Part shown: one piece after another, positions 7,926 to 16,070 of the stretch | Layout: the number at the start of each line of letters is the position of its first letter | Numbering within the stretch: the stretch's first letter is position 1 | DNA from: Verrucomicrobiota bacterium | GTDB lineage: Bacteria; Verrucomicrobiota; Verrucomicrobiia; Limisphaerales; SIBE01 | Assembly: GCA_016871535.1 (NCBI GenBank) | Contig: VHCZ01000046.1 | Coordinates: forward strand, 1-32,229 | Direction: 5' to 3' | DNA length: 32,229 nt | Position numbers and translations under genes: made by a program | Notes under the pieces: model-generated | What the model was told of the DNA's origin: nothing | The model's input: only the letters and a program-made list of their open reading frames with translations | The model's database searches: none

Positions 7926-8348
7926 ATGTCAGATCAACCGCGCATCTTGTATTGCCACTGCGCTTACGCCCAGGTCGTGCCGAAAGAGGTCAAGGAAGCG
8001 GTCTTGCGCAAGCTGTGCGAATCAGGCGTGGCGTTCGATGCGGTCGCTGACCTTTGCGAAATGTCCGCGCGGCAGGACGCGGCGCTGAAGCGGCTGGCCG
8101 ATGGCGGCGCGGTCAAGATCGCGGCTTGCTATCCGCGCGCGGTGAAGTGGCTGTTCGCCGCAGCCAAAGCACCGTTGAGCCTCCAGTCCACCGAAGTTTG
8201 CAACATGCGTGTGGAGTCCGCCGAACGGGTTTGCGCTTCGTTGTTCGATTCCGAAGTTAAAGCCAATCTGCCCGCCGGAAAAGCGACCCAGCCTTCGGCC
8301 GACGAGTTGCCAAGGCCCGAAGCCAACCCCCAAATGACGAATGCTTGA
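7926..8348 (+). CDS. Small cysteine-rich protein resembling the HdrA N-terminal domain
   Basis: This 140-residue protein begins with ILYCHCAYAQVVP, then has Cys31, Cys44 in ADLCEMS, and Cys68 in KIAACYPRA, with Cys92 and Cys103 further on. The order 'CHC near the N-terminus, a C-M-S segment, a short helix, then a strand ending in AAC-PR' recalls the N-terminal domain of heterodisulfide reductase subunit A. That is recalled similarity, not a search result. Known HdrA proteins continue into an FAD domain, and this one does not. It sits directly before a 2[4Fe-4S] ferredoxin, fitting an electron-transfer partner. The last residues (around QMTNA) are encoded by the start of a heptad array, suggesting that the original C-terminus was altered. 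Confidence 0.6.
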   Translation: MSDQPRILYCHCAYAQVVPKEVKEAVLRKLCESGVAFDAVADLCEMSARQDAALKRLADGGAVKIAACYPRAVKWLFAAAKAPLSLQSTEVCNMRVESAERVCASLFDSEVKANLPAGKATQPSADELPRPEANPQMTNA

Positions 8349-8506
8349 GTCGAATGACGAATGACGAAATCCCAATGACGAAAGAATGTCGAATGACGAA
8401 ATCCGAATTGCTCCTCAGCGGCACTGTGGCTGCCCTTTGGGGCATCCGACATTCGGATTTCTTTTGTCCTTCGTCCTTCGTCATTAGACATTCCCCAACC
8501 ACCTGA
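8330..8506. repeat. Heptad array 5, inverted two-arm, over a gene end
   Basis: The left arm (about 8333-8405) is built from units such as GAATGAC and GAAATCC. The right arm (about 8449-8499) has units such as TCGTCCT, TCGTCAT and TAGACAT, and is roughly the reverse complement of the left. About 45 bp of unrelated sequence separates them. The left arm includes the stop codon of the preceding gene, and the right arm ends just before the ferredoxin start codon. Confidence 0.85.
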
Positions 8507-8509
8507 ATT

Positions 8510-9382
8510 ATGTCGCTCAAGGACCAGACGACCCTCCGCATTGTCCTTTACGAAGGCCGCGGCGCCCAACCGCTCGAAGCCGCCCACCGATTCACCACCC
8601 TGGCCGGGTTGTTGGAGAAGGGATTTGCGGTTACGCGTGTCGGGCGTGAGGGTCGCGTGGCTCCCGCCGACGGCACCTCGCTTTTGGTCCTGGGCCGATT
8701 TGACGACGGCCAGCCGCCACGAATGGAAGACGCCGCCGGTCACGTGGACCTTCGGTTTCAGGACATCACGGACCTGGACTTGAATCGGCTCGGCGAGTCG
8801 GTCGAAACGGCCCGCGCCAGCGCCAACGCCGCGAAGCACGGGGAATGGAAGCCGTGGTTCCCGGTCATCGACTACGACCGCTGCACGAATTGCATGCAAT
8901 GCCTGAGCTTTTGTTTGTTCGGCGTCTATGGCGTGGACGAGCAGCAGCGCATTCAGGTTGACAACAATGACAACTGCAAGACGAACTGTCCGGCGTGTTC
9001 GCGCGTCTGTCCCGAAGCCGCGATCATGTTCCCGAAATACAAATCCGGCCCAATCAACGGCGACGTGGTGAGCGACGCGGACCTTCAGCGTGAAAAGATG
9101 AAGGTCGATATCAGTTCGCTGCTCGGCGGCGACATTTACTCGATGCTGCGCGAGCGCAGCGAAAAGGCGAAGTCGCGTTTCTCGAAAGAGCGCGATTCCA
9201 ACAAAGCGCTGCAAGAGCGGCAGAAGTGCCTGGTCAAACTCGCGCAAGCGGGCGACATCCCGGCCGAAGTGCTGATGAGTTTGCCGTCCCCCGAAGAAAT
9301 CGCGCGCCGGGCGGAGGAAGCGAAGGCCAAGGCGCAGGCGGCGTTGCAAAAGCAGACTCAAACGGCGACGCATCAGCCATGA
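8510..9382 (+). CDS. 2[4Fe-4S] ferredoxin-domain protein with novel N- and C-terminal regions
   Basis: The 290-residue protein has a ferredoxin module at about 119-175. Its two cysteine sets are Cys125, 128, 131 and 135 (CxxCxxCxxxC) and Cys156, 160, 163 and 167 (CxxxCxxCxxxC), expected to bind two [4Fe-4S] clusters. Residues 1-110 form an alpha/beta region I do not recognise. Residues 195-290 are a charged, Ala/Glu/Lys-rich helical, possibly coiled-coil tail. No signal peptide is seen, so it should be cytoplasmic. The gene overlaps the next small ORF by ATGA. Its neighbours suggest that it supplies electrons within the GcvH-like/radical SAM cluster, which is inference. Confidence 0.85.
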   Translation: MSLKDQTTLRIVLYEGRGAQPLEAAHRFTTLAGLLEKGFAVTRVGREGRVAPADGTSLLVLGRFDDGQPPRMEDAAGHVDLRFQDITDLDLNRLGESVETARASANAAKHGEWKPWFPVIDYDRCTNCMQCLSFCLFGVYGVDEQQRIQVDNNDNCKTNCPACSRVCPEAAIMFPKYKSGPINGDVVSDADLQREKMKVDISSLLGGDIYSMLRERSEKAKSRFSKERDSNKALQERQKCLVKLAQAGDIPAEVLMSLPSPEEIARRAEEAKAKAQAALQKQTQTATHQP

Positions 9383-9432
9383 GCAATGCCGAACTGAAAC
9401 GTTACGTGGATAAGCGCATGACAACGCTATGA
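9379..9432 (+). CDS. 17-residue micro-ORF coupled on both sides
   Basis: The ORF encodes MSNAELKRYVDKRMTTL. Its ATG overlaps the ferredoxin stop codon (ATGA), and its own stop overlaps the next ATG in the same 4-base manner. This double coupling is unusual. It may be a real leader-like peptide that couples translation, or the surviving N-terminus of a larger protein cut off when the Uma2 gene arrived. The peptide is helical and charged. No function is assigned. Confidence 0.4.
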   Translation: MSNAELKRYVDKRMTTL

Positions 9433-10064
9433 GTGCGGTGGCCCGGCACACAGGTTGGATTTCCCCGGAGGAATACCTCGTGGGTGAGCACACATCCGAA
9501 GTCCGCCACGAATACGTGAACGGGCATGTTTATGCGATGGCCGGTGCGAGCGACGACCACAATCGCATTGTGGGCAACATCCATGGCGAGCTTCGTGAGC
9601 GGCTGCGTGGGAAGCGCTGCGAGCCATTCATGGCCGACATGAAAGTTAAGATCCCTCCAACTTTCGAAGATATCTATTATTACCCCGACGTGATCGTTGT
9701 TTGCGATCCGGCGGATGATGCGAAGTATTACCGGGAACGGCCGAGCGTCATCCTCGAAGTTCTTTCGCCGGAGTCCGAAAGGACTGACCGCCGGGAAAAG
9801 GCGATCGTATATCGTCTCATCCCTGGGCTCGAGGTCTATGTCCTCGTCGAGCAGGACCGTATGGCCGCGACTGTCTTACGGAGGGCTGAACCCGGCTGGC
9901 AAAGTGAAATTCTGGCCGGCGCAGGCGCCATCCTGAAACTTGAAAACATTGGGGTGTCTATTCCACTGGAGCGGCTTTACGAGCGGACCGCGGTTGTCGG
10001 CGCCAACCGTTCCACATCGGCGCGCACTGGAGAAACTCTTGATCAATCCCTATCAAAAGCCTGA
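9429..10064 (+). CDS. Uma2-family (DUF820) putative endonuclease, second copy
   Basis: A 211-residue Uma2 protein only distantly related to the one at 5328. It shows SPEEYL at 12-17, Glu29 in HEYVNG, Asp87 in YYPDVIVVC, Glu110 in LEVLSPESE, and Lys124 in TDRREK, the PD-(D/E)XK catalytic set, followed by VYVLVEQD. The family fold normally ends near the IPLERLYERTAV segment. The last about 22 residues look like added sequence. The gene sits between the micro-ORF and the radical SAM gene and may be an insertion into an older operon. Confidence 0.85.
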   Translation: MSAVARHTGWISPEEYLVGEHTSEVRHEYVNGHVYAMAGASDDHNRIVGNIHGELRERLRGKRCEPFMADMKVKIPPTFEDIYYYPDVIVVCDPADDAKYYRERPSVILEVLSPESERTDRREKAIVYRLIPGLEVYVLVEQDRMAATVLRRAEPGWQSEILAGAGAILKLENIGVSIPLERLYERTAVVGANRSTSARTGETLDQSLSKA

Positions 10065-10203
10065 TTACCAGGAGCACCATGATTCGGGCCGCGCTCTGGG
10101 CGTCGTGTTGACCGGGCCGTGGGCCATCACATTTTGGCTCGATCATTTCGTAAGGGAGATTCGCGTTGTAAGCGTAGAAAAGGCCGATCGCTAACAGTGG
10201 AAC

Positions 10204-11496
10204 ATGCTTCCCTCCCTCGTCCATCGCACCCTCCGCACCGCTGACAAACGGTGCATCGCGAAGTTCCTCTGGAACTTCGGCGTAAAAGGCTTGCTGTCGG
10301 TCGAAAAATTCAAGCGCCGGATCAAGCGCGGCGAATACTTCCCGCCCTTCCTTTACCTCTCGATCATCAACTCCTGCAATCTCCGTTGCCAGGGTTGCTG
10401 GGTGGACGTCGAGGAGAAGGATGCCATCGATCTCGACACGTTGAACCGCACGATCACGGACGCCAAGCGGCACGGGAATTCGTTCTTCGGGATTCTCGGC
10501 GGCGAACCGTTCATGCACCCGCAGCTTCTCGAAATGCTCGCCGCGCATCCGGATTGCTATTTCCAACTGTTCACGAACGGCCAGTTCATTACCGAGAAGA
10601 TCGCGGATCGTTTGCGCGAGCTTGGGAATGCGACGCCGCTGGTGAGCATCGAAGGCCGCGAAATCGTCAGCGACGAACGGCGCGGGCGAAGCGGCGTCTT
10701 CAGCAAAACCATGCGCGGGCTGGAGAATTGCCTGCGCGCGCGGCTCCTCACAGGCGTCGCGACCAGCGTGTGCCAGACGAACATCGACGAGTTGCTCACG
10801 GAGGAATGGCTTCGCGAACTGATCCGCCGGGGCGTCCATTACGTCTGGTACCACTCGTACCGTCCGGTCGGCCCGAAACCGAATTTCCAACTCGCCCTGC
10901 GTCCGGACCAGCTCGTGCGTACCCGCCGCTTCGTCGTCGAGATGCGCGCGAAAGTGCCCATCGCGATTATCGACGCTTACTACGACGACCGCGGGCAGGC
11001 GCTGTGTCCGATGGCGACCGGCATCAGCCACCACATCAGTCCGCGCGGCGATATCGAGCCGTGTCCCATTCTGCAGTTCGCGGTGGAAAATATCCGCGAC
11101 GAGCGCGGCTTGTTCGAGACCATGCGCCAATCTTCTTTCTTGCGCGACTTTCGAGAGCTTCCGGCCAAAGCCACGCGCGGCTGCGTCGTCCTGGAACGGC
11201 CCGACCTGGTCAGGGAACTCGTTCTCAAGCACGGCGCCCGCGACACGACGGCGCGCGGCACAGCCATGGCGGAATTGGAAGCCATGACGCCGCGGTTCAG
11301 CCAATGGTTGCCGGGCGAAGAAGTGCCGGAAAAGCATTGGATGTACAAACTGGCGAAGCGATTTTGGTTCAACGATTTCGACGCTTACGCTCGGGCAGAG
11401 CACGATGCGACTGCCTCGGCCAAGGCTAAAGAGTTGATGGAATTTGACGATGAACAAGATGTGGGACGCGTGATGGGGACCTTGGACAAAGGTTAG
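10204..11496 (+). CDS. Radical SAM protein with SPASM-like C-terminal cysteines
   Basis: The radical SAM cluster motif CNLRCQGC (Cys58, Cys62, Cys65) sits in the first strand-helix of the barrel, followed by GGEPF at 99-103 for SAM binding. A C-terminal region contains Cys268 in ALCPMA, Cys287 in EPCPIL and Cys327, which may hold an additional Fe-S cluster as in SPASM/twitch enzymes. The N-terminal about 45 residues are basic and amphipathic, and a tail of about 90 residues follows Cys327. The substrate is unknown. As the last gene of the plus-strand cluster it could act on, or with, the lipoyl-like carrier. It begins about 140 bases after the second Uma2 gene, so it may have its own promoter. 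Confidence 0.88.
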   Translation: MLPSLVHRTLRTADKRCIAKFLWNFGVKGLLSVEKFKRRIKRGEYFPPFLYLSIINSCNLRCQGCWVDVEEKDAIDLDTLNRTITDAKRHGNSFFGILGGEPFMHPQLLEMLAAHPDCYFQLFTNGQFITEKIADRLRELGNATPLVSIEGREIVSDERRGRSGVFSKTMRGLENCLRARLLTGVATSVCQTNIDELLTEEWLRELIRRGVHYVWYHSYRPVGPKPNFQLALRPDQLVRTRRFVVEMRAKVPIAIIDAYYDDRGQALCPMATGISHHISPRGDIEPCPILQFAVENIRDERGLFETMRQSSFLRDFRELPAKATRGCVVLERPDLVRELVLKHGARDTTARGTAMAELEAMTPRFSQWLPGEEVPEKHWMYKLAKRFWFNDFDAYARAEHDATASAKAKELMEFDDEQDVGRVMGTLDKG

Positions 11497-11512
11497 CGGT
11501 CTGCAGGATTCT

Positions 11513-11671
11513 GTGAGCGCTCTTACAGTTTGGCGCCAGCGATGCTTGGCGCAGCGGCTGATTCTTTTGGCCGCGCTTGGATTGGTCCTGGCGATGAGGC
11601 CAGGAACATCTGCAGCAGCACAATCCCTCCTTTCCCGCTCGTTTGGGGGCTTGAGCCGATATTCATCCTGA
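11513..11671 (+). CDS. Possible short exported-peptide ORF or N-terminal remnant
   Basis: A GTG-initiated ORF of 52 codons encodes a basic start, a hydrophobic stretch (LILLAALGLVLAM) and a small-residue site near TSAAAQS, which together look like a signal peptide. Almost nothing follows the cleavage site. It lies between the radical SAM gene and the large LamG-repeat gene and may be what is left of a secreted protein. The rest of the interval 11497-11797 shows nothing recognisable. A chance hydrophobic reading frame is a real alternative. Confidence 0.25.
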   Translation: MSALTVWRQRCLAQRLILLAALGLVLAMRPGTSAAAQSLLSRSFGGLSRYSS

Positions 11672-11797
11672 TTGGTCGCAGAAAGCAATGCTGAAGTAAC
11701 CCCTCTTGAATCATCCGCGCCACCCGGCGGCGAGTTTTGGTTTGCACGGGCCTGTCGTGCTCGTTATCCTCCGGCTCATCCTGAAGCCTGCAAACCT

Positions 11798-14700
11798 ATG
11801 TGTATCCAAATGCAATCCATTGGCGGCCGCGTTCGGCGTCCGATTGACAAACTCTCACTAAACAGAGCGCTCCGGGCTTGGTTTCTCGCCCTTGCGGCTT
11901 TCGTCGCGGCCTGTGGGATGCCGCACGCTTCCGCGCAAATCCCGGCTGTTGTGTTCACGGACGATTTCTCTTCGAACACGATCGATCCGGCCAAGTACCA
12001 GCCGGACGCGCCGTTCTTTGAAGGCGGCAAGGGCGATATTCACGCCGAGGCCGGCAACGGCGTCTTTAAATTCGTCGGGACGACCAGCCAGCAATGGTGG
12101 TCCGGCGGCACCCTTCGCATCACCCAGACGTTCGAGGCCACGGAGCAGACTCCGGTCAAGATCACCATCGACCGCGTCGCGGAGGCCGGCGTGGGCACGG
12201 CGTCGCGCAGCGCGCTGTGGATTCTGAACGAAGAGAAAGACAAGTACGTGCTCTTCGCCGATGTCCGGGGCGAAGGCGGCTGGCGCTTCAACCGCAAGAT
12301 CGGCGAGACCGGCGACGTGCCCACGGGCAGCGGAACGGACATTGCAGCTTTCAATGGCGGCACTTTCGACGACGGCGGATTGCACCGGATGCAAATGGTG
12401 GCCAACGGCAGCACGGTGAAACTGATCCTGGACGGCATCCAAGGGCCGGAGGTGAAATTCCCGTTTTCCAAAGTCATATTCCAATTCGGGAGTTACGCCC
12501 GGGCGAACAACGATACGGCTGATACGACCTGGGATAATTTGAAAATCGAGACCAATTTGAAGACCTCCGTCGTTTTCTCGGACGACTTTTCATCCAACAC
12601 GCTGCCGGCCAGCAAATATGAGCCGGATGCTCCGTTCTTTGAGGGGGGCAAAGGCGACATTCACGCCGAAGCGGGCAACGGCGTCTTGAAATTCGTCGGA
12701 ACGACCAGCCAGCAATGGTGGTCCGGCGGCACGGTGCGCGTCGTGCCGGCGTTCACGGCCACTCAAGAGACGCCGGTGTCCATCTCGATCGATCGCGTCG
12801 CCGAAGCCGGCGTCGGCACCGCCTCCCGCAGCGCCCTGTGGATTCTGAATGAGGCGAAGGACAAATACGTGCTCTTCGCCGATGTCCGCGGCGAAGGCGG
12901 CTGGCGTTTCAATCGCAAGATCGGGGAGACCGGCGACGTGCCCACCGGCAGCGGCACCGACATCGCCGCCTTCAACGGGGGCTCGTTCGACAACGGCCAG
13001 TTGCACCGCATGCAAATAATCGCGGACGGCAAGACCGTGAAACTGCTCCTGGATGGTATCCAGGGCGCGGAAGTGAAGTTCCCATTCTCCAAGGTGATCT
13101 TCGAAATCGGAAGCTACGCCCGAGCCAACAACGACACGGCGGATACGACGTGGGACAACTTGAGAATCGAGACCGTGGTCCGGAAAACCAGCGTCGTCTT
13201 CGCAGACGACTTTGCCGCGAATACCATCGACCCCGCCAAATACCAGCCCGACGCTCCGTTTTTCGAAGGCGGCAAAGGGGACATCCACGCCGAAGCCGGG
13301 AATGGCGTGTTGAAATTCGTCGGGACCACCAGTCAGCAGTGGTGGTCGGGTGGAACGCTAAGGATCGTGCCGACCTTTGCGCCGTCCGAGGGAGAAACGA
13401 TCACGCTGTCCATCGATCGGGTGGCCGAAGCCGGCGTCGGCACCGCCTCCCGCAGCGCGTTGTGGATACTCAATGAGGCGAAGGACAAATACGTCCTCTT
13501 CGCCGATGTGCGGGGCGAGGGCGGCTGGCGTTTCAATCGGAAGATCGGCGAGACCGGCGACGTGCCCACGGGCAGCGGCACGGACATCGCCGCCTTCAAC
13601 GGAGCGGCCTTTGATGATGGAGGATTGCACCGCATGAGCATGATCGCGGACGGCAAGACGGTGAAACTCCTTCTGGACGGCATCCAGGGCACGGAAGTTA
13701 AGTTTCCTTTCTCGCCGGTTGTCTTCGAGTTCGGGAGTTACGCGCGAGCCAACAATGACACAGCCGACACCACTTGGGACAATCTAAGAATCGAAACGGC
13801 CGGGGGAACGACTTTCTCGCCGACCGCGATGAGCGTGCGTGTTGGACAACTCAGTCCGCCGGTGACTTTGCGCATTCCGCAGGGGCTGAATTCGCAGGCT
13901 CCGGTTCAGGTTCGCGTCGTCAGCAGCGACGCCAATCTCGCGGTCCCCGACGGCGGAACCGGGGCGAGTCTGAACGTAACGTTCCCAGCCGGAGGAGCAA
14001 ACACGGCCACCTTCCGCATCCGCGGCGCGGGTTTGGGAACCGTTCAGTTTGCCGCGGAAGGCGACCTTCCGGGCGCCAACCGGCTGGCTGTGGCGGTCAT
14101 CTCGGGGCCGGGCGTTGTGCTCGAAGAATCGTTCGCCGGAGCGACGATCGACACGGCGAAATGGCAAATCTCCAATCGAGCGTTCGAGGTCGGCACGGGT
14201 ACCTACACCGTCACCCAGACCGGCGGCCAGCTTAACATCACCGGGGCGGGCGACTCCGATTTCTGGTCGGGCGCTTCGTTGAAGACGGCCAAGAGCTACG
14301 TCGCCACGAAAGACATCAACCTCGCCGTGGAAGTGGACCGCGTTTCCAACGAGCAAGTGGGCACCGCCGGGCGGACCGGCGTATTCATCACCAACGGCGA
14401 TCGAAGCCGGTTCGTGTTCTTCGCGCACAACCTCGGCGAGAACGGCTGGCAAGTGAACGTGAATCCCGGAAACCCCACCGGCGGCGGCAGCAACCTGGCG
14501 GCCTTCAATGATCTCGATCTCGATCCGGGCCGGCACAAGATGAAGCTCGTGGCGGACGGTTCGATGGTCGAAGTGTTTCTGAATGGCGTTTCCGGCGGTC
14601 GCTTCCCGTTTGAGGTCACTTCGGACATTTACGTGGAATTCGGAGCGTATGCCCGCGCCACGGGCGATTTGATCACAGGCAAGTTTGACAACGCCAGAAT

Positions 14701-15871
14701 CGAATACGTGCTGCCGTGCTCGAGCTTCTCCGAACGAAGCGTGTCGATGACACTGGCTGTTTCCGGCAAACCGGTCTCGGTCACGATTCCCCAGTTGCTC
14801 AACGACGCCGCCTCCGCCACGGTGACGGTGACCAGCCGCAATCCGGGGATTGCCATTCCGTCCGGCGCCGTGAATGGCGTGCTGACTTTGAACTTCGCGG
14901 CCGGATCGCCGAACACTCAGACGATTACCGTGACTCCGGTAGGGTTGGGTTCGACGACTTTTGAAATTGCCACTTCGCCGGCGAATTGCGCGGCCGGTTC
15001 CCTCGGCGTCGAGGTGGTTTCCATCCCGCAAGTGCTGTTGACCGACGACTTCACCGCAAGCACGATCGACGCGACAAAGTGGGTGCTCGACCAGACACCG
15101 TTCCAGGATGGGGCCGCCACCGCGGAGTCGGCGCTGACGATTGCGAACGGACAGGTGAAGATCGATGTCACGGCTGAAACCGCGACGTGGCCCGGTTTCG
15201 CGCTCGTCACGGCCAAGACCTACACCGCCTCGGCCACGGCTCCGGTAACCTTCGAAGTTGATCGCGTGCTTTTGGACTTCGTCCTGGTCACCGGCACCGG
15301 AGCCCGGCAGCGCACGGGAATTTGGATCAAGGAGCCTGGCGGCAACTTCTTGTTCTTTTCCGATCACGCGGCGTGGGACGGCAACAACTTCGGCTGGCGC
15401 TACAACAAGGTGACCGGCCAGGCGGACGATAATCCGAACGACGCCGGCATTAACATCGCCGCCTTCGATCCCGCCCAGTACAACGACCAGAAGAACCATC
15501 GCGTCAAAATGGTGGCTAACGGAGCGACCGTGAAACTCTACGTGGATGATGTCTTCGGAGCGGAGGTCGCCTTCCCGTTCGCGCAAGGGCTGACCTTTGG
15601 CTTCGGCGCCTACGTGCAGCAGGCATCCAACGTCGTGCGCGGTTACTTCGACAACGCCAGGATCACGGGCGGTTCGGCGCCTTTGCCTCCCAAACTCACC
15701 GCCGTCCTTCAAAGCGGGAACGTGGTAATCTCCTGGACCGGCGACGGCACCCTGCAATCGACCGATTCACTCGTGCCGGCGAACTGGCAGAACGTGACGC
15801 CGGCGCCGACGGGCAAGTCGATCACGACGTCGGCGAGCGCAGGCGCCAGATTCTACCGCCTCCGCCAATAG
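11798..15871 (+). CDS. Giant secreted protein with five LamG-like (jelly-roll) domains
   Basis: From the ATG at 11798 the protein is 1357 residues. It has a signal peptide (hydrophobic ALRAWFLALAAFVAACG, likely cut after ASA). Three nearly identical domains of about 207 residues follow, each starting with VVF-DDF and ending YARANNDTADTTWDN. Next are an Ig-like spacer, a divergent fourth copy (14114-14708), a second spacer, and a fifth copy (about 15030-15672). The end is a short domain with VVISWTGDGTLQSTD and a final FYRLRQ, a layout common at the C-termini of Verrucomicrobial exported proteins. Concanavalin-type domains usually bind glycans. No catalytic site is seen, so an adhesin or carbohydrate-binding role is inferred. 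A longer reading frame starts upstream at a TTG (11672), but it would bury the signal peptide. Confidence 0.8.
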   Translation: MCIQMQSIGGRVRRPIDKLSLNRALRAWFLALAAFVAACGMPHASAQIPAVVFTDDFSSNTIDPAKYQPDAPFFEGGKGDIHAEAGNGVFKFVGTTSQQWWSGGTLRITQTFEATEQTPVKITIDRVAEAGVGTASRSALWILNEEKDKYVLFADVRGEGGWRFNRKIGETGDVPTGSGTDIAAFNGGTFDDGGLHRMQMVANGSTVKLILDGIQGPEVKFPFSKVIFQFGSYARANNDTADTTWDNLKIETNLKTSVVFSDDFSSNTLPASKYEPDAPFFEGGKGDIHAEAGNGVLKFVGTTSQQWWSGGTVRVVPAFTATQETPVSISIDRVAEAGVGTASRSALWILNEAKDKYVLFADVRGEGGWRFNRKIGETGDVPTGSGTDIAAFNGGSFDNGQLHRMQIIADGKTVKLLLDGIQGAEVKFPFSKVIFEIGSYARANNDTADTTWDNLRIETVVRKTSVVFADDFAANTIDPAKYQPDAPFFEGGKGDIHAEAGNGVLKFVGTTSQQWWSGGTLRIVPTFAPSEGETITLSIDRVAEAGVGTASRSALWILNEAKDKYVLFADVRGEGGWRFNRKIGETGDVPTGSGTDIAAFNGAAFDDGGLHRMSMIADGKTVKLLLDGIQGTEVKFPFSPVVFEFGSYARANNDTADTTWDNLRIETAGGTTFSPTAMSVRVGQLSPPVTLRIPQGLNSQAPVQVRVVSSDANLAVPDGGTGASLNVTFPAGGANTATFRIRGAGLGTVQFAAEGDLPGANRLAVAVISGPGVVLEESFAGATIDTAKWQISNRAFEVGTGTYTVTQTGGQLNITGAGDSDFWSGASLKTAKSYVATKDINLAVEVDRVSNEQVGTAGRTGVFITNGDRSRFVFFAHNLGENGWQVNVNPGNPTGGGSNLAAFNDLDLDPGRHKMKLVADGSMVEVFLNGVSGGRFPFEVTSDIYVEFGAYARATGDLITGKFDNARIEYVLPCSSFSERSVSMTLAVSGKPVSVTIPQLLNDAASATVTVTSRNPGIAIPSGAVNGVLTLNFAAGSPNTQTITVTPVGLGSTTFEIATSPANCAAGSLGVEVVSIPQVLLTDDFTASTIDATKWVLDQTPFQDGAATAESALTIANGQVKIDVTAETATWPGFALVTAKTYTASATAPVTFEVDRVLLDFVLVTGTGARQRTGIWIKEPGGNFLFFSDHAAWDGNNFGWRYNKVTGQADDNPNDAGINIAAFDPAQYNDQKNHRVKMVANGATVKLYVDDVFGAEVAFPFAQGLTFGFGAYVQQASNVVRGYFDNARITGGSAPLPPKLTAVLQSGNVVISWTGDGTLQSTDSLVPANWQNVTPAPTGKSITTSASAGARFYRLRQ
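11948..13799 (+). repeat. Three tandem intragenic repeats of about 620 bp
   Basis: Copies begin at 11948, 12569 and 13193, so the periods are 621 and 624 bp. The encoded domains are almost identical over about 205 residues. Examples are the shared GGKGDIHAEAGNG, TSQQWWSGG, RSALWILNE, EGGWRFNRKIGETGD and SGTDIAAFNG segments. The fourth and fifth domains of the protein are far more diverged. This points to recent duplication or ongoing gene conversion of the first three. Confidence 0.92.
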
Positions 15872-15951
15872 CAACTCGGCGATTGCGGCAAGCGGCCATT
15901 CATTCCTCACCGAAGCGGGTGTCTCCAACCGGCACTCGTTTCATGCGCATG

Positions 15952-16070
15952 GCCCTTGAACCGAAAACCGTGCGGACCGCAGCCTTCAGGCTGCTTCCGC
16001 GCACTCCCCGCAGTCGGGCGTTGAAGCGGCCTAAAGGCCACGGTCCGGGAAGTGCGTTCATGGGAAGCCT
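15952..16070 (+). repeat. 75-bp double-hairpin element (copy 2), supplying a start codon
   Basis: The core 15973-16047 begins CGGACCG and ends CGGTCCG, exactly 75 bp as in the inverted copy at 7629-7703. The arms contain CAGCCTTCAGGCTG and GCGGCCTAAAGGCC hairpins. The central 18 bases (15999-16016) differ completely from copy 1. The conserved right flank CATGGGAAGCC (16059-16069) contains the ATG used as the likely start of the next gene. Confidence 0.85.

Noticed and set aside
10204-11496. HpnH-type hopanoid radical SAM enzyme as the identity of the radical SAM gene
   Set aside because: This was tempting because a squalene-hopene cyclase lies in the window. The sequence around the cysteine motif and the extra C-terminal cysteines do not match what I recall of HpnH, and the genes are 13 kb apart.
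9958-11688. Minus-strand ORF of 576 codons opposite the radical SAM gene
   Set aside because: The plus strand carries the CxxxCxxC motif and the GGEPF motif in a coherent protein. The antisense frame has no recognisable motif.
13784-15757. Long minus-strand ORF (657 codons) opposite the LamG-repeat gene
   Set aside because: It is antisense to conserved domains with clear homology on the plus strand. Its composition (rich in His, Arg, Gly, Val) is typical of a GC-rich shadow frame.
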